From the NCBI GenBank assembly GCA_008692225.1, contig VICG01000009.1, positions 1,674,001 to 1,738,000 of the forward strand: DNA of 64,000 nucleotides. The letters run 5' to 3'. The notes beneath the pieces were generated by a model. It searched no databases, was not told the origin of the DNA, and worked only from the letters and a program-made list of their open reading frames with translations. The position numbers were made by a program, and so were the translations under genes. Positions 23,022-34,401 of this stretch are shown here, piece after piece; the stretch's first letter is position 1; the number at the start of each line of letters is the position of its first letter. The DNA is from Monilinia fructicola. Lineage: Eukaryota > Ascomycota > Leotiomycetes > Helotiales > Sclerotiniaceae.

Positions 23022-25281
23022 ATGGCGGACGGCCCAGACAAGACTGACGAGCTCTACCCCATAGCTGTGCTTATTGATGAATTAAAGGTATGGAACTAAG
23101 GCGCATCCCCCTCGAAGGACAAGGCTTTGTTGCGCAGGCGCAGGCACTGACAGGTCACCAGCACGACGATGTTCTCTTAAGATTGAATGCTATTCATCGA
23201 CTTTCCACAATTGCCCTTGCGCTGGGAGCGGATCGCACAAGAGACGAGTTGATTCCCTTTTTAGATGGTATGCTGCGCGATATCGAACCGTTCTTTGATA
23301 CACTGGTTGATGATGTTCTACAGAATCCGTCGAAGACGAAGACGAAGTTCTTACTGCTTTGAGTGAGGAACTTGGAAACTTTGTAGAATATGTTGGCGGT
23401 CCAGAGTGGGGCCATGTTCTCCTGTCACCTCTCGAGAACCTCGCAGCTATCGAAGAACCTTTGGTCCGAGAAAAGGTTGGTAGATATCAGTGGTCCTGGA
23501 ATTATAGCTTGCTAATCAGAGCAGGCTGTAGAATCTTTAAACAAGATATGCGAGGAGTTATCGTCACAACAAGTCGAAGAGTACTTCATTCCCCTCACGA
23601 TTCGTCTCTCAAAAGCCGACTGGTTCACTTCAAAGATCTCCGCTACAGGATTATATAATGTGCCATACAAGAAGGCTTCACCTCCGATGCAAGAGCAGCT
23701 TAGACAGCAATTTGGCCTTTTGGTTCATGACGAAACTCCCATGGTTCGAAGACAATCTGCGAATAACTTGTCAAAATTTGTCAAGGAAATGCCTGCTACG
23801 ATAGTTGTCGAAGAAATGATACCCTTATTCCAACACCTTGCCGGCGACGATCAGGATAGCGTACGTTTGTTGACGGTAGAAATTTTGATTGCCATCGCGG
23901 AGGTTGTGCCAAAGGAGCAGCAATCAAGTCACGGAGTACTACTTACAGCTTTGAGGAGTTTAATCGAAGACAAGAGCTGGAGAGTTAGGTATATGGTTGC
24001 TGATAGATTTGAAAAGGTTGGTTTATATTCGAATCCTACAATTTTCAGGGGCAATGCTGATGCAGTATAGATTGCAAAAGCGGTTGACGATGAGGTTGTT
24101 ACAAGGGACCTTGTGCCAGCATTCGTAAAGTTATTGAAAGACAGTGAAGCCGAAGTACGAACAGCAATTGCTGGTCAAATTCCTGGTATGTGTCTACTTG
24201 TTCCTTGTCTTCGATCAATTGCTAAACAAAATGAAAGGATTCTGCAAGCTTGTCGATCGCACCACCCTCCTAAATGATATCATGACCACTGTTGAAGATT
24301 TGGTTTCCGATACCTCTCAACACGTTCGGGCTGCCCTGGGCACCCAGATCAGTGGACTTGCACCAATCCTCGGCAAGCAGGAGTACGTCATTCATGTCCA
24401 CCCTTTATGATCTATAATCTATGATCTTGATGCTTACAAGCCATTACAGAACTATCGATCACCTGCTTCCTATGTTCTTGCAAATGCTCAAGGACGAGTT
24501 CCCAGATGTTCGTTTACATATAATCTCAAAATTGGAGTTGGTCAACCAAGTTATTGGCATTGATCTCCTCTCACAATCCCTTCTTCCTGCCATTGTACAA
24601 CTTGCTGAAGATAAGCAATGGCGTGTTAGACTAGCAATCATCGAGTATATTCCTTCCCTAGCTAGTCAGCTGGGCGTTCAATTCTTTGATGAGAAGTTGG
24701 CTGCTCTATGTATGGGATGGTTAGGAGATACTGTCTTCTCTATTCGTGATGCGGCAACAAAGAATTTGAAAAAGCTCACAGAGGTCTTTGGCGTGGATTG
24801 GGCAAACGAGGCTATCATCCCAAAGGTGATGGCTATGGGAGCTCATCCAAATTATCTTTACAGAATGACTACATGCTTTGCAATCACAGTAAGTATTGAA
24901 ATTTTACCTTTTACTCAAAGTATTCTAACCTTGGCCACAGACACTTGCACAAGTCGTCAGTCTTGATGTTTGTCTCGGACTCCATTTTACCGATGATGGA
25001 CAAGTTAGTAGTTGATGAGATTCCCAAACATTCGTTTCAATGTCGCCAAATCATACTCTGAGATCATTTCTGTCCTCAAGAGATTACCAGATGAGGGCAC
25101 CGTGTACTCGCTAGAGAAGTCTGGTAGCTCAGAGCCACCCTCGGCTAGAGGTCAACAACTCATCCAAGAAAGAATCCTACCAAATTTGGAAAAGTTGCAG
25201 AAGGATGATGATGTCGATGTTCGGTTCTTCGCTACCACAGCTGCAGCTTCGATTTCCGGTGAGCCAATGGAAACTTCATAG
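23022..25281 (+). CDS. TPD3: PP2A structural (scaffold) subunit A
   Basis: HEAT-repeat scaffold that holds the PP2A catalytic and B subunits. Exon 1 (23022-23087, '[22 protein letters not shown]') joins '[21 protein letters not shown]' at 23162. Later exons carry typical HEAT motifs: '[19 protein letters not shown]', '[20 protein letters not shown]', '[16 protein letters not shown]', '[18 protein letters not shown]', '[19 protein letters not shown]' and '[13 protein letters not shown]'. There are about eight exons and about 600 residues, as usual. Two frame breaks lie at 24969-24971 (TTT) and 25026-25028 (AAA); removing one base in each restores '...[22 protein letters not shown]' and '[10 protein letters not shown]'. 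No nonsense or radical substitution accompanies them, which favours sequence error. Confidence 0.96.
24969..25028 (+). other. Two frame breaks in PP2A-A (apparent +1 in TTT and in AAA)
   Basis: Conserved segments of the same HEAT repeat lie in three successive frames within 60 bp. The breaks coincide with short homopolymers (TTT at 24969, AAA at 25026). One extra base in each explains the whole pattern. The intervening segment is too short to be an intron. Confidence 0.8.
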
Positions 25282-25747
25282 ATGGATCAATCAACAGGTC
25301 ACACATGGGGAGGGAAATGTAAGCTTTTTCGAGCCAGTAACCTTCATGAGCATGGGCCTTGCTGTTGTTCTCTTGTTATTTTAGATCGGAGCATGAATAC
25401 CAGCATAGTCCCTTCTAATACGTTTTCGATAAGCAACCTGATATGCAGATGGTAGGCAACAAAACTGTAGACAAAAAAAATCAAATGAGAATGATATTTC
25501 GAGTATCCCACATCTTGCAATTGACCAAGTCTCCCTGAGCAAGAATTACACTCATTTGATGATGTATAGCACAAGATCCCCAAACTCTGTGAGTGGAGTC
25601 CCGTCTCACTAGGCGGTGAACTATCTACCCCTGTCCAAATTATTCTGCCACCACCGAATTTCTAAATACCATCATACTATCCTGCGCAAGCGTCCCATTC
25701 CTATGAATTGAACCTCCTAAGATTAATTCAGAAATTATCGAGTCAAA
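25282..25747. other. Intergenic between PP2A-A and EFM4
   Basis: About 465 bp in which both genes point right. It contains the PP2A-A 3' UTR and the EFM4 promoter. No supported ORF or repeat. Confidence 0.5.
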
Positions 25748-26794
25748 ATGGCATCAGAAAGCATCCAAGCCATCTCATCTTGAGCCATCAGCTCTCGGAA
25801 CAAAAGAATAGTAAGTATGTTTTTGGATGCTCCACTGATATGTTACCCCTCCATCATACCCCTCCTTACACAATCTCTCCCCTCACCTTCTCCCCTCTCG
25901 ACCATCTCACGCATTCGCTCCACTCCGTACCAACCCCCGCCTCGAATCTACACATGATAACCGAATCGATAGCTGGGATAACCTCTACAACCTCGAGATC
26001 TCCAACCACGCTCTCGATGCATCGGATGTGGGAACGATCTGGTTCGACGACTCGTCTGCGGAGGACAAGGTGGTCGATTTTTTGAATGGGGAGGTGATGG
26101 GCGGGGGGGATCTGTTGGGGCTGGGGGTGGGGAGGAGCCGGGCTCGTGTTAGTTTGTTGGATTTGGGGACGGGGAATGGACATTTTTTGGTGAGGTTGAG
26201 GCGGGGGGAGGAGGAGGAGGAGGAGGGGGATAGTGAGGACGAGGACGAGGAGGGAACTGCGGATGTGGGAAAGAGATGGGTGGGCAGGATGATGGGGGTG
26301 GATTATTCGGAGAAATCTATTGAGTTCGCCAGACGGATTGCACGGGATGAACGAGAGGAGCGGGAAAAGGGGGATGGGGAAGTGAGTACAGGGGAAGGGG
26401 AAATAGAGTTTGTCACTTGGGATATCATGAAGGAGGATCCGGCGCCCAAAGTTCTGAATGGAGCACAGGCGGGGGGATGGGATATCGTGCTTGACAAAGG
26501 GACGTTTGATGCGATTAGTTTGTCGGAGGAGACGGATGCGGATGGAAGAGGATCTTTGAGGGGTATAGGGAGAGGGTGTTGGCGTTGGTTAGGGATGGTG
26601 GGTTGGCGGTTGTTACGAGTTGTAACTGGACGGAGGAGGAGCTGATTCAGTGGTTTGTGGGGAAGGGGGAGGGCGAGGGCGGAGATAGGTTTGAGGTGTT
26701 GAGGAAGATTGAGTATAGGAGTTTTAGCTTTGGGGGTGTGAAGGGTCAGACGGTTTGTAGCGTTTGTTTTCGAAAGAGTGGAAGGAGTGAATAG
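25748..26794 (+). CDS. EFM4: Protein-lysine N-methyltransferase of the EFM4 (EEF1A-KMT2) family
   Basis: Seven-beta-strand, SAM-dependent enzyme expected to methylate a lysine of elongation factor eEF1A. Exon 1 encodes 'SKPSHLEPSALGTKEY'; the intron starts GTAAGT near 25810 and joins 'WDNLYNLEISNHALDASDVGT' and 'IWFDD'. SAM motif I is 'SLLDLGTGNGHFLVRL'. 'MGVDYSEKSIEFARR' and 'DIVLDKGTFDAISL' are family signatures, and 'VVTSCNWTEEELIQWF' follows. An acidic insert (E/D runs) sits between motif I and the next strand. Two frame breaks: AAA at 25758-25760 just after ATG (apparent +1) and 26545-26550 (apparent -1), where 'DADGR' should continue 'RIFEGYRERVLALV'. The sense strand is unusually G-rich. 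Confidence 0.87.
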
Positions 26795-27429
26795 GCATTG
26801 GAACATTAGGTTTATGGGATCTATAGAGTTGCATCAGGAGTGATAACTTTTGGCCTGACTCTTACGATCAGTGAAGACTGCAACGTGAATCTGATCCTAC
26901 ATCTCCCTATATCTTGATCAAGACAGGGTTCCCTCCAACAAAGCGAGCCTCTCTACACATGATCCCGAGCTCCCTGCTCCTCGAACATATCCACAAGCTC
27001 TTCTCGACAGCTGCATCAAACTAAGGAATAAATTATTACATCTCCAAATATCATGTGTATAGCACCTCGTTCTCCTCTCATAAACAGACATCCTCCGAAG
27101 AATAAACACAAGCAGTATCTAAAATCCATCTTCCCATACATCCACACATCCCACATCCCACTCACTACACGTTCATACACCCTCTCATAACCTCGACCCA
27201 AAATCGATTTTGCAACTCCCCTCCCCCCACACCCGTGGCCTTCCTCCACATCACGTCAACCCACCAACTCTCTCCCTACAGACCCGGGGGAAAAAAGAGC
27301 GCGAACCTGCGATCCTCCACTCAAACACCTCGCAAGACAAGGACCTCAGCTCCAAAATAGCTAGCTAGCTGTCAATCATCCCTCCTCAATCATCAATCCC
27401 GGATACAACCACAAACCCATCACATCCAG

Positions 27430-27451
27430 AAAAAAAAAAAAAAAAAAAAAA
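27430..27451. repeat. Poly-A run of 22
   Basis: Twenty-two consecutive A on the plus strand in non-coding DNA. No retroelement body or target-site duplication is visible beside it. Confidence 0.95.
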
Positions 27452-27916
27452 CCAGCCAAGTCCCGACTCAAAGCAGTATGGATTCTACCCGTAACCACAA
27501 AGCTCCATTCCATTCCATTCCATTTGCTTTGCTTTGCTTTGCTTTAAACCCCAACCCACCACACCCGCGCGTTCCGAACAAAACAACGGGGGAAATTGAA
27601 AGGTTACCTCTGGGGTTGCGTGATCCTGCCGTTTTGGCCGGGCGCTGGACGGAAAGAAGATGGCGCGAGCGATCATCTTCAAGCAACGCACCATGCGCGT
27701 CGTCGTGGGTTTTGGGTTCCGAATCAAGATGTCGAGGGCCATGTTCTCTCTGCTATGGCCCGCGACTTCTAGCTAGTGGGGGGGCTCGCTTGGGAATCTG
27801 GGGGTTGGCGAGCTACCTACCTATGTACTGTATATGTGGAGAGGAGGGAGGGTATGAAGGGGGTGAGAGGGGGTGGGATGGATGGGAAGAGGGGGTACTG
27901 AGGGAATAGGAGGTTA

Positions 27917-27917
<1 letters not shown>

Positions 27918-27949
<32 letters not shown>

Positions 27950-27950
27950 G
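27918..27950. repeat. (TTG)n microsatellite
   Basis: Eleven TTG units in a row in the EFM4-LEU2 intergenic region. Confidence 0.95.
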
Positions 27951-28406
27951 GAAGTCAGGAAGTGGCTTGGGTTTTGGATTGTGAGTTGCATTTTGGAGGA
28001 GGAATGGGTAGATGGATGGATTTGTTCGGGTAGGGAAGAAGCCAGTTGGCGTGGAAGGTTGTGAGAGAAAAAGCTCACCGGGGAAGGTTACCGTGGAGCA
28101 AGGGAAGAAGTATCTTGACCTCTAGAGAATCTCCACAGCTACATCAAACAATTGGACCTATACGATCCTTCGATATTCAATACCATAAAACGAAGCTTCT
28201 ATCGTGTGCAATTGATATCTTCATTTTTTTAACCTGCTAACCAAGATATTTTTAAACATCATACCTAATTTCGCTCCTCTCGTAAAAACACTATTGCTTC
28301 AAATGTATCATGTTCATCATGATATAGCTGCGAATACGACCAAATTTATCATAACAGACTCTGCAAATCCAGCTAAGCTTTGGGACAACTTCAATTTCCA
28401 ATGTAT

Positions 28407-29792
28407 TTAGAGCTCCTTCAAAACCTTCTTCAATTCCTCGGCAACAGCATCACCAACTTCGACAGTCTTGTTTGAACCACCGATATCAGCAGTTCTGACA
28501 CCGTTTTCGATGGTTCTGCGGACGGCTTCTTCGACGGCTTTGGCTTCGACTGGGAGATTGAGAGAGTATTTGAGCATCATGGCGACGGACAGGATGGTAC
28601 CGATGGGGTTTACGATGCCTTTTCCGCTGATATCTGGGGCAGAGCCTAGATAGGGTCGTTAGGTATGAAATAAAAATGGTGTGAAATGGGTGTTAACAAG
28701 GAAGGAAGAATAAAACATACCATGGATTGGCTCGTAAATACCATTTGCACCTGCTCTTTCCATCCGGAACGCCACTCAAACTTGCACTTGGCAAAAGTCC
28801 GATGCTACCTGGGATAACACTGGCCTCATCACTAATAATATCTCCAAACAAGTTACTTGTCACCACAATGCCGTTCAACTTTCTTGGATCCTTTACCATC
28901 AACATGGCCGCACTGTCAATTAAGTGATGTCCAACCTTCAATTGTGGGAACTCCGCAGCCATAACTTCTGTGACGGTTTTACGCCATAACCTCGATGTGG
29001 CAAGAACGTTTGCCTTATCCAAACTCCAAACCGGGGCTGGGGGATCTTGCGCAAGTGCAAGGTTAGCTGCTAATCTGGTAACTCGCGCAATCTCCTCTCT
29101 GGAATATGGTTCGGTATCCCAGGCATGCCCATCTCCCTCATCTTCTTTTCTCTCTCCGAAATAGATGCCTCCAGTCAATTCTCGCACGATGCAGAAATCG
29201 ACACCCTCGCAGACCTTCTCTTTCAATGGGAGATCTGGGTCAAGGTAGGAGAAGCGAAATTGCAGGGTCGGAGGTTTCCATATGTGCCCATTTGCTTGCG
29301 GAGAGCGAGGATTCCCTGTTCTGGGCGTACTTTTCCAGTGCCCCATTTGGGACCGCCAATTGCGCCGAGGAGAACGGCATCGGCATTCTTGGCGGCTTCG
29401 AGAGCTTCGGCTGTGAGGGGTTCACCGTGGGCATCGATTGAACACTGTATTGGGAGATGGATGTAAGTATGGGCTTGGGAAGCGGAAGGCCGTTTTGATT
29501 GAGAGACGTACACCACCCAAGAGATGTTCTTGGAAATTGAACCTTCCGACTGATGGTCTATCAGACTCTACAACTTCAAGATTTTGATAGCCTCTGCAAC
29601 AACCTATATAAGATGATGCATTAGTAAATTTCCTTCCATGGTTTTAAGGCTTTTAGTCCTCAATTAGTGCAACACAACTTCCAACCCCGCCGTCTTCTCT
29701 CCACAAACAGCCATTTACGGGAACTAGTAAAGCAAACATACCTCAGGACCACAGTGATCACCACCAAAAACTACGATATTATGAGTTGCCAT
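28407..29792 (-). CDS. LEU2: 3-isopropylmalate dehydrogenase
   Basis: NAD-dependent enzyme of leucine biosynthesis that oxidises and decarboxylates 3-isopropylmalate. Exon 1 encodes '[17 protein letters not shown]'. Later exons give '[10 protein letters not shown]', '[20 protein letters not shown]', '[12 protein letters not shown]', '[17 protein letters not shown]', '[19 protein letters not shown]' and '[21 protein letters not shown]', then the catalytic-site region and the end '[15 protein letters not shown]'. Introns lie near 29742-29608, 29511-29446 and 28720-28648. Three apparent single-base frame breaks: about 29571-29578 (missing base), about 29248-29253 (missing base) and TTT at 28744-28746 (extra base on the coding strand, restoring '[10 protein letters not shown]'). 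Conserved residues are otherwise retained. Convergent with EFM4. Confidence 0.96.
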
Positions 29793-29948
29793 GTTTGTAG
29801 TAGTATACTTGCTTGACGAGTATTTGATAAATGGGAGTACAATTAAAATACAAAAGACAAATAGTCGAGTTGAGTTGAGGTGAGTTGTTTGGATAAGAAA
29901 ATATTTGGGGATCTAGAAACTTTATTGAATGCCCCGCCCCCACCATGT

Positions 29949-29958
29949 CCGGTTTCGG
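29949..29958. promoter_or_regulatory. Leu3-like site 1 (CCG-N4-CGG)
   Basis: CCGGTTTCGG, 157 bp upstream of the LEU2 start. It matches the everted CCG-N4-CGG pattern of the zinc-cluster regulator Leu3 (yeast core CCGGNNCCGG) with one mismatch. Confidence 0.5.
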
Positions 29959-29994
29959 AATGAGGCTCGACGATAGTTACCTGGTACCTGATTA

Positions 29995-30004
29995 CCGACG
30001 TCGG
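29995..30004. promoter_or_regulatory. Leu3-like site 2 (CCG-N4-CGG), perfect palindrome
   Basis: CCGACGTCGG, 203 bp upstream of LEU2. It is a perfect 10-bp palindrome with the CCG-N4-CGG layout, 46 bp from site 1. Confidence 0.45.
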
Positions 30005-30299
30005 GATCGTATACGAGCGATGAGTTGAGGATTTGATAAAGTTTAATCATCTATTGACCATACACGTGGGCGGAGTTGATGGGGTTGATGGGGTAATGTA
30101 GGGAAATGGAGGTGATGGAGACGATGGAGGTGATGGGGTAATAGAGGGAAATGGAGGTGAAGGAGGAACTAGAGGTACTGGGAGGTGAAGGAATCATCAT
30201 TCTAACCTATATATGTATGGGATTTCGTTACTATTGCTAATTATCTTTAGAATCCTTGCTTAATCCTTACACCATTCAAAGGCTCATCCGAATTCATCT

Positions 30300-30450
30300 T
30301 ATTCTCCTTTTCCTTTCTTCCCTTCCTGCCTTTGCCCCCCCCCTCTCCCTTTGCTTTTCCCTTCCCCTTTTTCCTTTTCCCTTTCCCTGTCCCTTCCCTT
30401 GCCTTCCCCCTGTCCCTTCCCTCCCTCTCCTCTTCCGGTCTCATCTTCCC
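30300..30450. repeat. Polypyrimidine tract (about 150 bp)
   Basis: Nearly uninterrupted C/T on the plus strand, built from CCTTT, CCCTT and CTTCC blocks with only rare purines. On the minus strand it reads as Lys/Glu/Gly low complexity, which I do not treat as protein. Confidence 0.9.
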
Positions 30451-30732
30451 CCCTTTCTTCTCGGGTCATGAACCCTATTCTTGTATTATATCTTGGAAAT
30501 CATGCATAGTAAATTTGATTGTATTATATATGCTCTTTGGTAGGGGGTATCAGTGATGACAAAAGAAATATGAAATAAATCGCTGGTAGGTGTTGAAACA
30601 AGTGGTGGGTTTGAACAATATCTTCCTATTTTTGTGGAAGAAGATGTCAATTGAAGAAACATATGCTCAAAACTATCATTCATGAAGCCTAAATTTTCTC
30701 CAGACTCCAATATGGAATGTCAATCCCTTCTC

Positions 30733-32952
30733 TTATCCACGAAGTGATCTAGAAGATTTATGAGCAAGAGGAGAAGAGGGTAGATTTCTCTTGTCTCTTG
30801 ATGACTCTCTAGTACGACCATTGCGCATATTAGGCGTTTGAGCACAGAAGGCACAAATATAGACTTTTGGAAGAGTCCTTCGATCTGGAATATTGACGCA
30901 TTGTCCATGAAGCCAATTCTCACAAGATTCACTGGAAAAGAAATTAGACAACATAAGTTGTAGCAGTAGTATCAAACTTACCATTGAATCATGAAAGAGT
31001 CACCATCCGCATTGTTACAAACACACCGAGTAGTACCACTTCTCGAGCTGGATGGTGTCGCTCCATCGGGAGAATTGTTAGATGATGACGTGTATTCTGT
31101 ATAGCGACCTGGTCTAGGAGTTGCATCAGAGTATAGGCGGAGGGGTCTTCCATTATTTTGAAATCCGTTGATTAGTTCGACGCTCTCTAACAACCTTCCG
31201 TAAAGCAGATGCTGCATCTCCAGTCTTGACCTCATCAAGTACTGTCTCTGCTTCACTCATCTCGTCGATACTTGTATGTTGACCAGAAGACCGACTATAG
31301 CCACTTGTGCTTGTGCTTGGCCTGCGGAAGTCACTCGAAGAAGTATCGAATAAATCCAATTTCGGTGGCCTCTGCTGTGGTAAATTGAAGGAATTGTTTC
31401 GACTTGGAATTATAATTGGCTCGTCATCAGTAGATGAATCATATTCAGACTCATAATCGATGACTTGAGACGATGATCGTTGTAGTCTTCTCGCTGGCTC
31501 ATCATCAACAACAACAGTAGCTCGACCATTGCTGCCCACAGCTAGTTTTATATCACGTCGGAGTTTTGGTAATGTGACCGGAGATTCAGGAATAGAAGTG
31601 AGATTTGGATGACGCAGTTGCTTTACCGGTGATAAACGTCCAGAGTTAAAGCGTGGCGGTTCTTATCATAAGGGTCAGCCTGGTTTCAGCAAATAGGAAC
31701 ACTGTTTGAACAATACCTGGATTGCGTTTATCCCTACTCTCACTGGCACTACGTCGAAAACCAGGTCGTGCAGATCCCTTTACTGGTGAGCTGGCAGTTC
31801 TTCTGTCGATTCGATGACCCAGACTGCTCTCTATAAAACTTCTAGATCGACGGAGCTCTTCTTGTTCGCGAGTATATTCACGAGTTTGGTGTTGATAAGG
31901 TTCAAGTACTTCTGTGTTTCGAATTGGGCTTGTAGCTGCCCTTGGCGCTGGTAACCTTACATCTTCAAATTCTCCTTGGATACATTGCCTGTACGGGTTC
32001 GGCTGTAAACCAGACCAGGATCAACAACACCAGAGAAGCTCTCCATTGCTATCGAGTTTGAAGTTGTTGTTGCACTACTGAAAGCCAACAACGGGAGTGA
32101 TGTAGGTAGTGCCGAGGTTGTTGGCAAAGAAGATTTTTGAAACTATCGGTCTATGTCGTTTGCGAGGTTCAGATTCACCTTTAGGTTCGCTTGACTTTTG
32201 AGGCGATAAATTCATAGACTCTTGGAACATCTGATTACTTCGTCCCCAATCCATAGAACTGCTAGGCCTATGACCTTGGTGAAAGATACCTGCGGAATCG
32301 GTTGGAAAATCCAACTCCATACCTTCCATGCCAGTATCCCACATTGCTTTGTTACTATTAAAGAAAGGGGCAGATGCTGGCGCAGACATAGGATAGCCAA
32401 ATGGATCCACAGATGCCGAAGACTGCGCCATTATTTGAGCATGATGATTATTCGTATTAGAAGACTCAAAGCCATCGCCTTGGACCTGTGAATTATTCGG
32501 TACAGTGAATATTTTGGGGGCTAGTTTCCTGGTACCTTTTCCAGCAGAATGTGGAGGTGTAGCAGTTTGAGCACTGAAAGGATCATCCAATCTTTTCTTT
32601 GACTTTTGGGGTGTCTTTGAAACATCACTAAATCGTGCCCTGGAAGCAGATTTGGGGCAAGAGCAGAAGGAACTTGGTTGGTGGAAGATGTGGCAGGAGC
32701 TATTGCAAGAGCAGAACTTGGTGACAATTGGTGCATATGCATTCCCAGATCTGTCATCATATCTCCCTCAACATGAAATTGTCCATTTTGGGTCAAGGAT
32801 GACAGTGCTTGTACTGTTGAAGTATCAACAAAGGGCCGTTGTCCATTGACAAGACGTCCAGGTGTTGCGTTGAACATAGAATAATCTTCTGCAAATTGTG
32901 GGGTCCATCCTCCTTGGCTCCCTTCATAATTTGATTGCTGCTCCCAACTCAT
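30733..32952 (-). CDS. PHD-finger protein, low-complexity N-terminus
   Basis: Probable chromatin reader. The C-terminal PHD finger has the C4HC3 layout: 'RCVCNNADGDSFMIQ' spliced to 'CESCENWLHGQCVNI', ending 'YICAFC'; the intron 5' site is TG|GTAAGT near 30980. The long N-terminal part is Ser/Pro/Gln-rich ('MSWEQQSNYEGSQGGWTP', 'KKRLDDPFSAQTATPP', 'TSSSDFRRPSTSTSG') with little predicted structure. A second intron lies near 31665-31720. Four apparent single-base frame breaks: 32654-32657 (G4), 32094-32096 (GGG), about 32000-32003 and 31156-31159 (T4). Each is next to a homopolymer, and a sensible frame resumes after each. The orthologue name is not recognised; the PHD call is solid and the target mark unknown. 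Confidence 0.8.
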
Positions 32953-34401
32953 TGCAACTCCTCCTTTCCTCCCGTTCGAAATGGGTTTTGAGCTTTGGGT
33001 CTGACCAACCTCCTCCTATACTGCATACATTCAGACCACAGCGCTTCAATCCTTTTGTTGGTTTATCTTTTTGATCCTGTTCCTCAATTTTCCCCAAAGC
33101 TTTTATCGACTGATGAAAGATATTTCCAGATAACAAGACTTTTTTTCGCAGAGTGGAGCTCTTTAAGTTTTGCTTAGCAAATGTATTTCTCCTTGATCTA
33201 CCCGCAGGCAGCCGCCCGCTCCCGAAATGACGGTTCCTCGAGACTTGTTACAGAAGCTGGTCAGAGTAACTCGAAGATATGAACTCGATATAGTTGCAGG
33301 GCAATTGTGGTTGTCGGGCGTATAAATGATTTACAGCATGGCAAGGATGTATATCTGTTTAGTTTCTCTTGAAGCTGGTTTCTCACACGTCAGCATAGCT
33401 TCTAGAAATATGTCAATAATAGAACAATAAATGAATCCGTACTTACCAGAAGAATCCAAAGACAATGGCAACGATAACAGATACTTTGGAGAAAAGACAC
33501 CAGATTTGAAGCAAGAGGTTGGAATTGAGACGTCTACTCCAGCTACCAGAATAGCGGGGGTTGTTCCAGGCAACCGGAAGGTATATCCACTCTCAACTCG
33601 CTACAGTAGCTTCAGGTGCTTTGAAGTCAGTGTCAGAGTCATAGACATGGATTATTGAATCTGTGAAAGATCTCACAAAGATCATAACGAACGCGATTAG
33701 TGATTGTTGTACAGCATTATAATGATCAAGCTCTGGTCTGTTGAGGGCTTCAGATGCTCAAGAGATGATACAATACGGGAAGATACCGATATCCAGGCGG
33801 AGCTAGGCGGGGAGGTACTTCAAATGACTTTGAAGTCAGAATAGGCCAAACGAAAGTGGAGCGATCTTTCTTTGGCTGGAAATCCTAAAGATGGCGGTAT
33901 AGGATTCAATTGATTGGAATGTTGCTGGGCCAATTTTTACATCAAACTCAAGCAAGCTAAGGTAAATAGTCTGGATAATCTGAAGACGACGTAAAGAGAA
34001 GAGCAGAGAATAGAAAGAAAGGAACTAGTGGGAAATAATCAAGGAAACTAACCAGACTTTCGACCGAGCGAACGAAGGGATTTCTTCCCGTCCTACTACT
34101 GTAAGTAAGTGATGGTCGGGGCGTTGAGCCGGATAAGTTTGTGTGTGTGTGTATGTGGAGTGGAGGATTTGAGCTGAGTGTCGCAAATGACTGGATAAGA
34201 ATTGAAGATTGATTACATTAACAAACATTACATACAGTGAGACGAATGATGACGATGATGTATATCATTATATTGAATTAGAATCAAAATTTTCATCTTT
34301 GTCTTTGACCTCAATTCTTCGGATACCTCTCACCACGTTCTTCTACTGGATGAAGTTGTCATATGAATATGAAGGAACGAACTACTTCTGTTGCTCCCAG
34401 T

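Larger units (their letters stand above)
26795..28406. other. 1.6-kb convergent intergenic region with microsatellites
   Basis: Between EFM4 and LEU2 stops. Includes an A22 run (27430-27451), CCATT and GCTTT pentamers (27504-27545), and an (TTG)11 tract (27918-27950). Short ORFs on both strands around 27470-27910 overlap each other and show no recognisable domain. No gene is called. Confidence 0.55.
29793..30732. promoter_or_regulatory. LEU2 upstream region and PHD-gene 3' end; polypyrimidine tract
   Basis: 940 bp. Near LEU2 lie two CCG-N4-CGG sites (29949-29958 and 29995-30004). Further out are GGTGATGGAG-type purine repeats (about 30075-30190) and a long pyrimidine tract (about 30300-30450). 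I see no supported gene; the purine-strand ORF over the tract is low complexity. Confidence 0.55.

Noticed and set aside
27430..27451. A22 run as a retroposon tail
   Set aside because: No element body, reverse transcriptase fragment or flanking duplication is visible.
30247..30444. Lys/Glu/Gly-rich minus-strand ORF
   Set aside because: It is the translation of the polypyrimidine tract's complement; its openness follows from composition.
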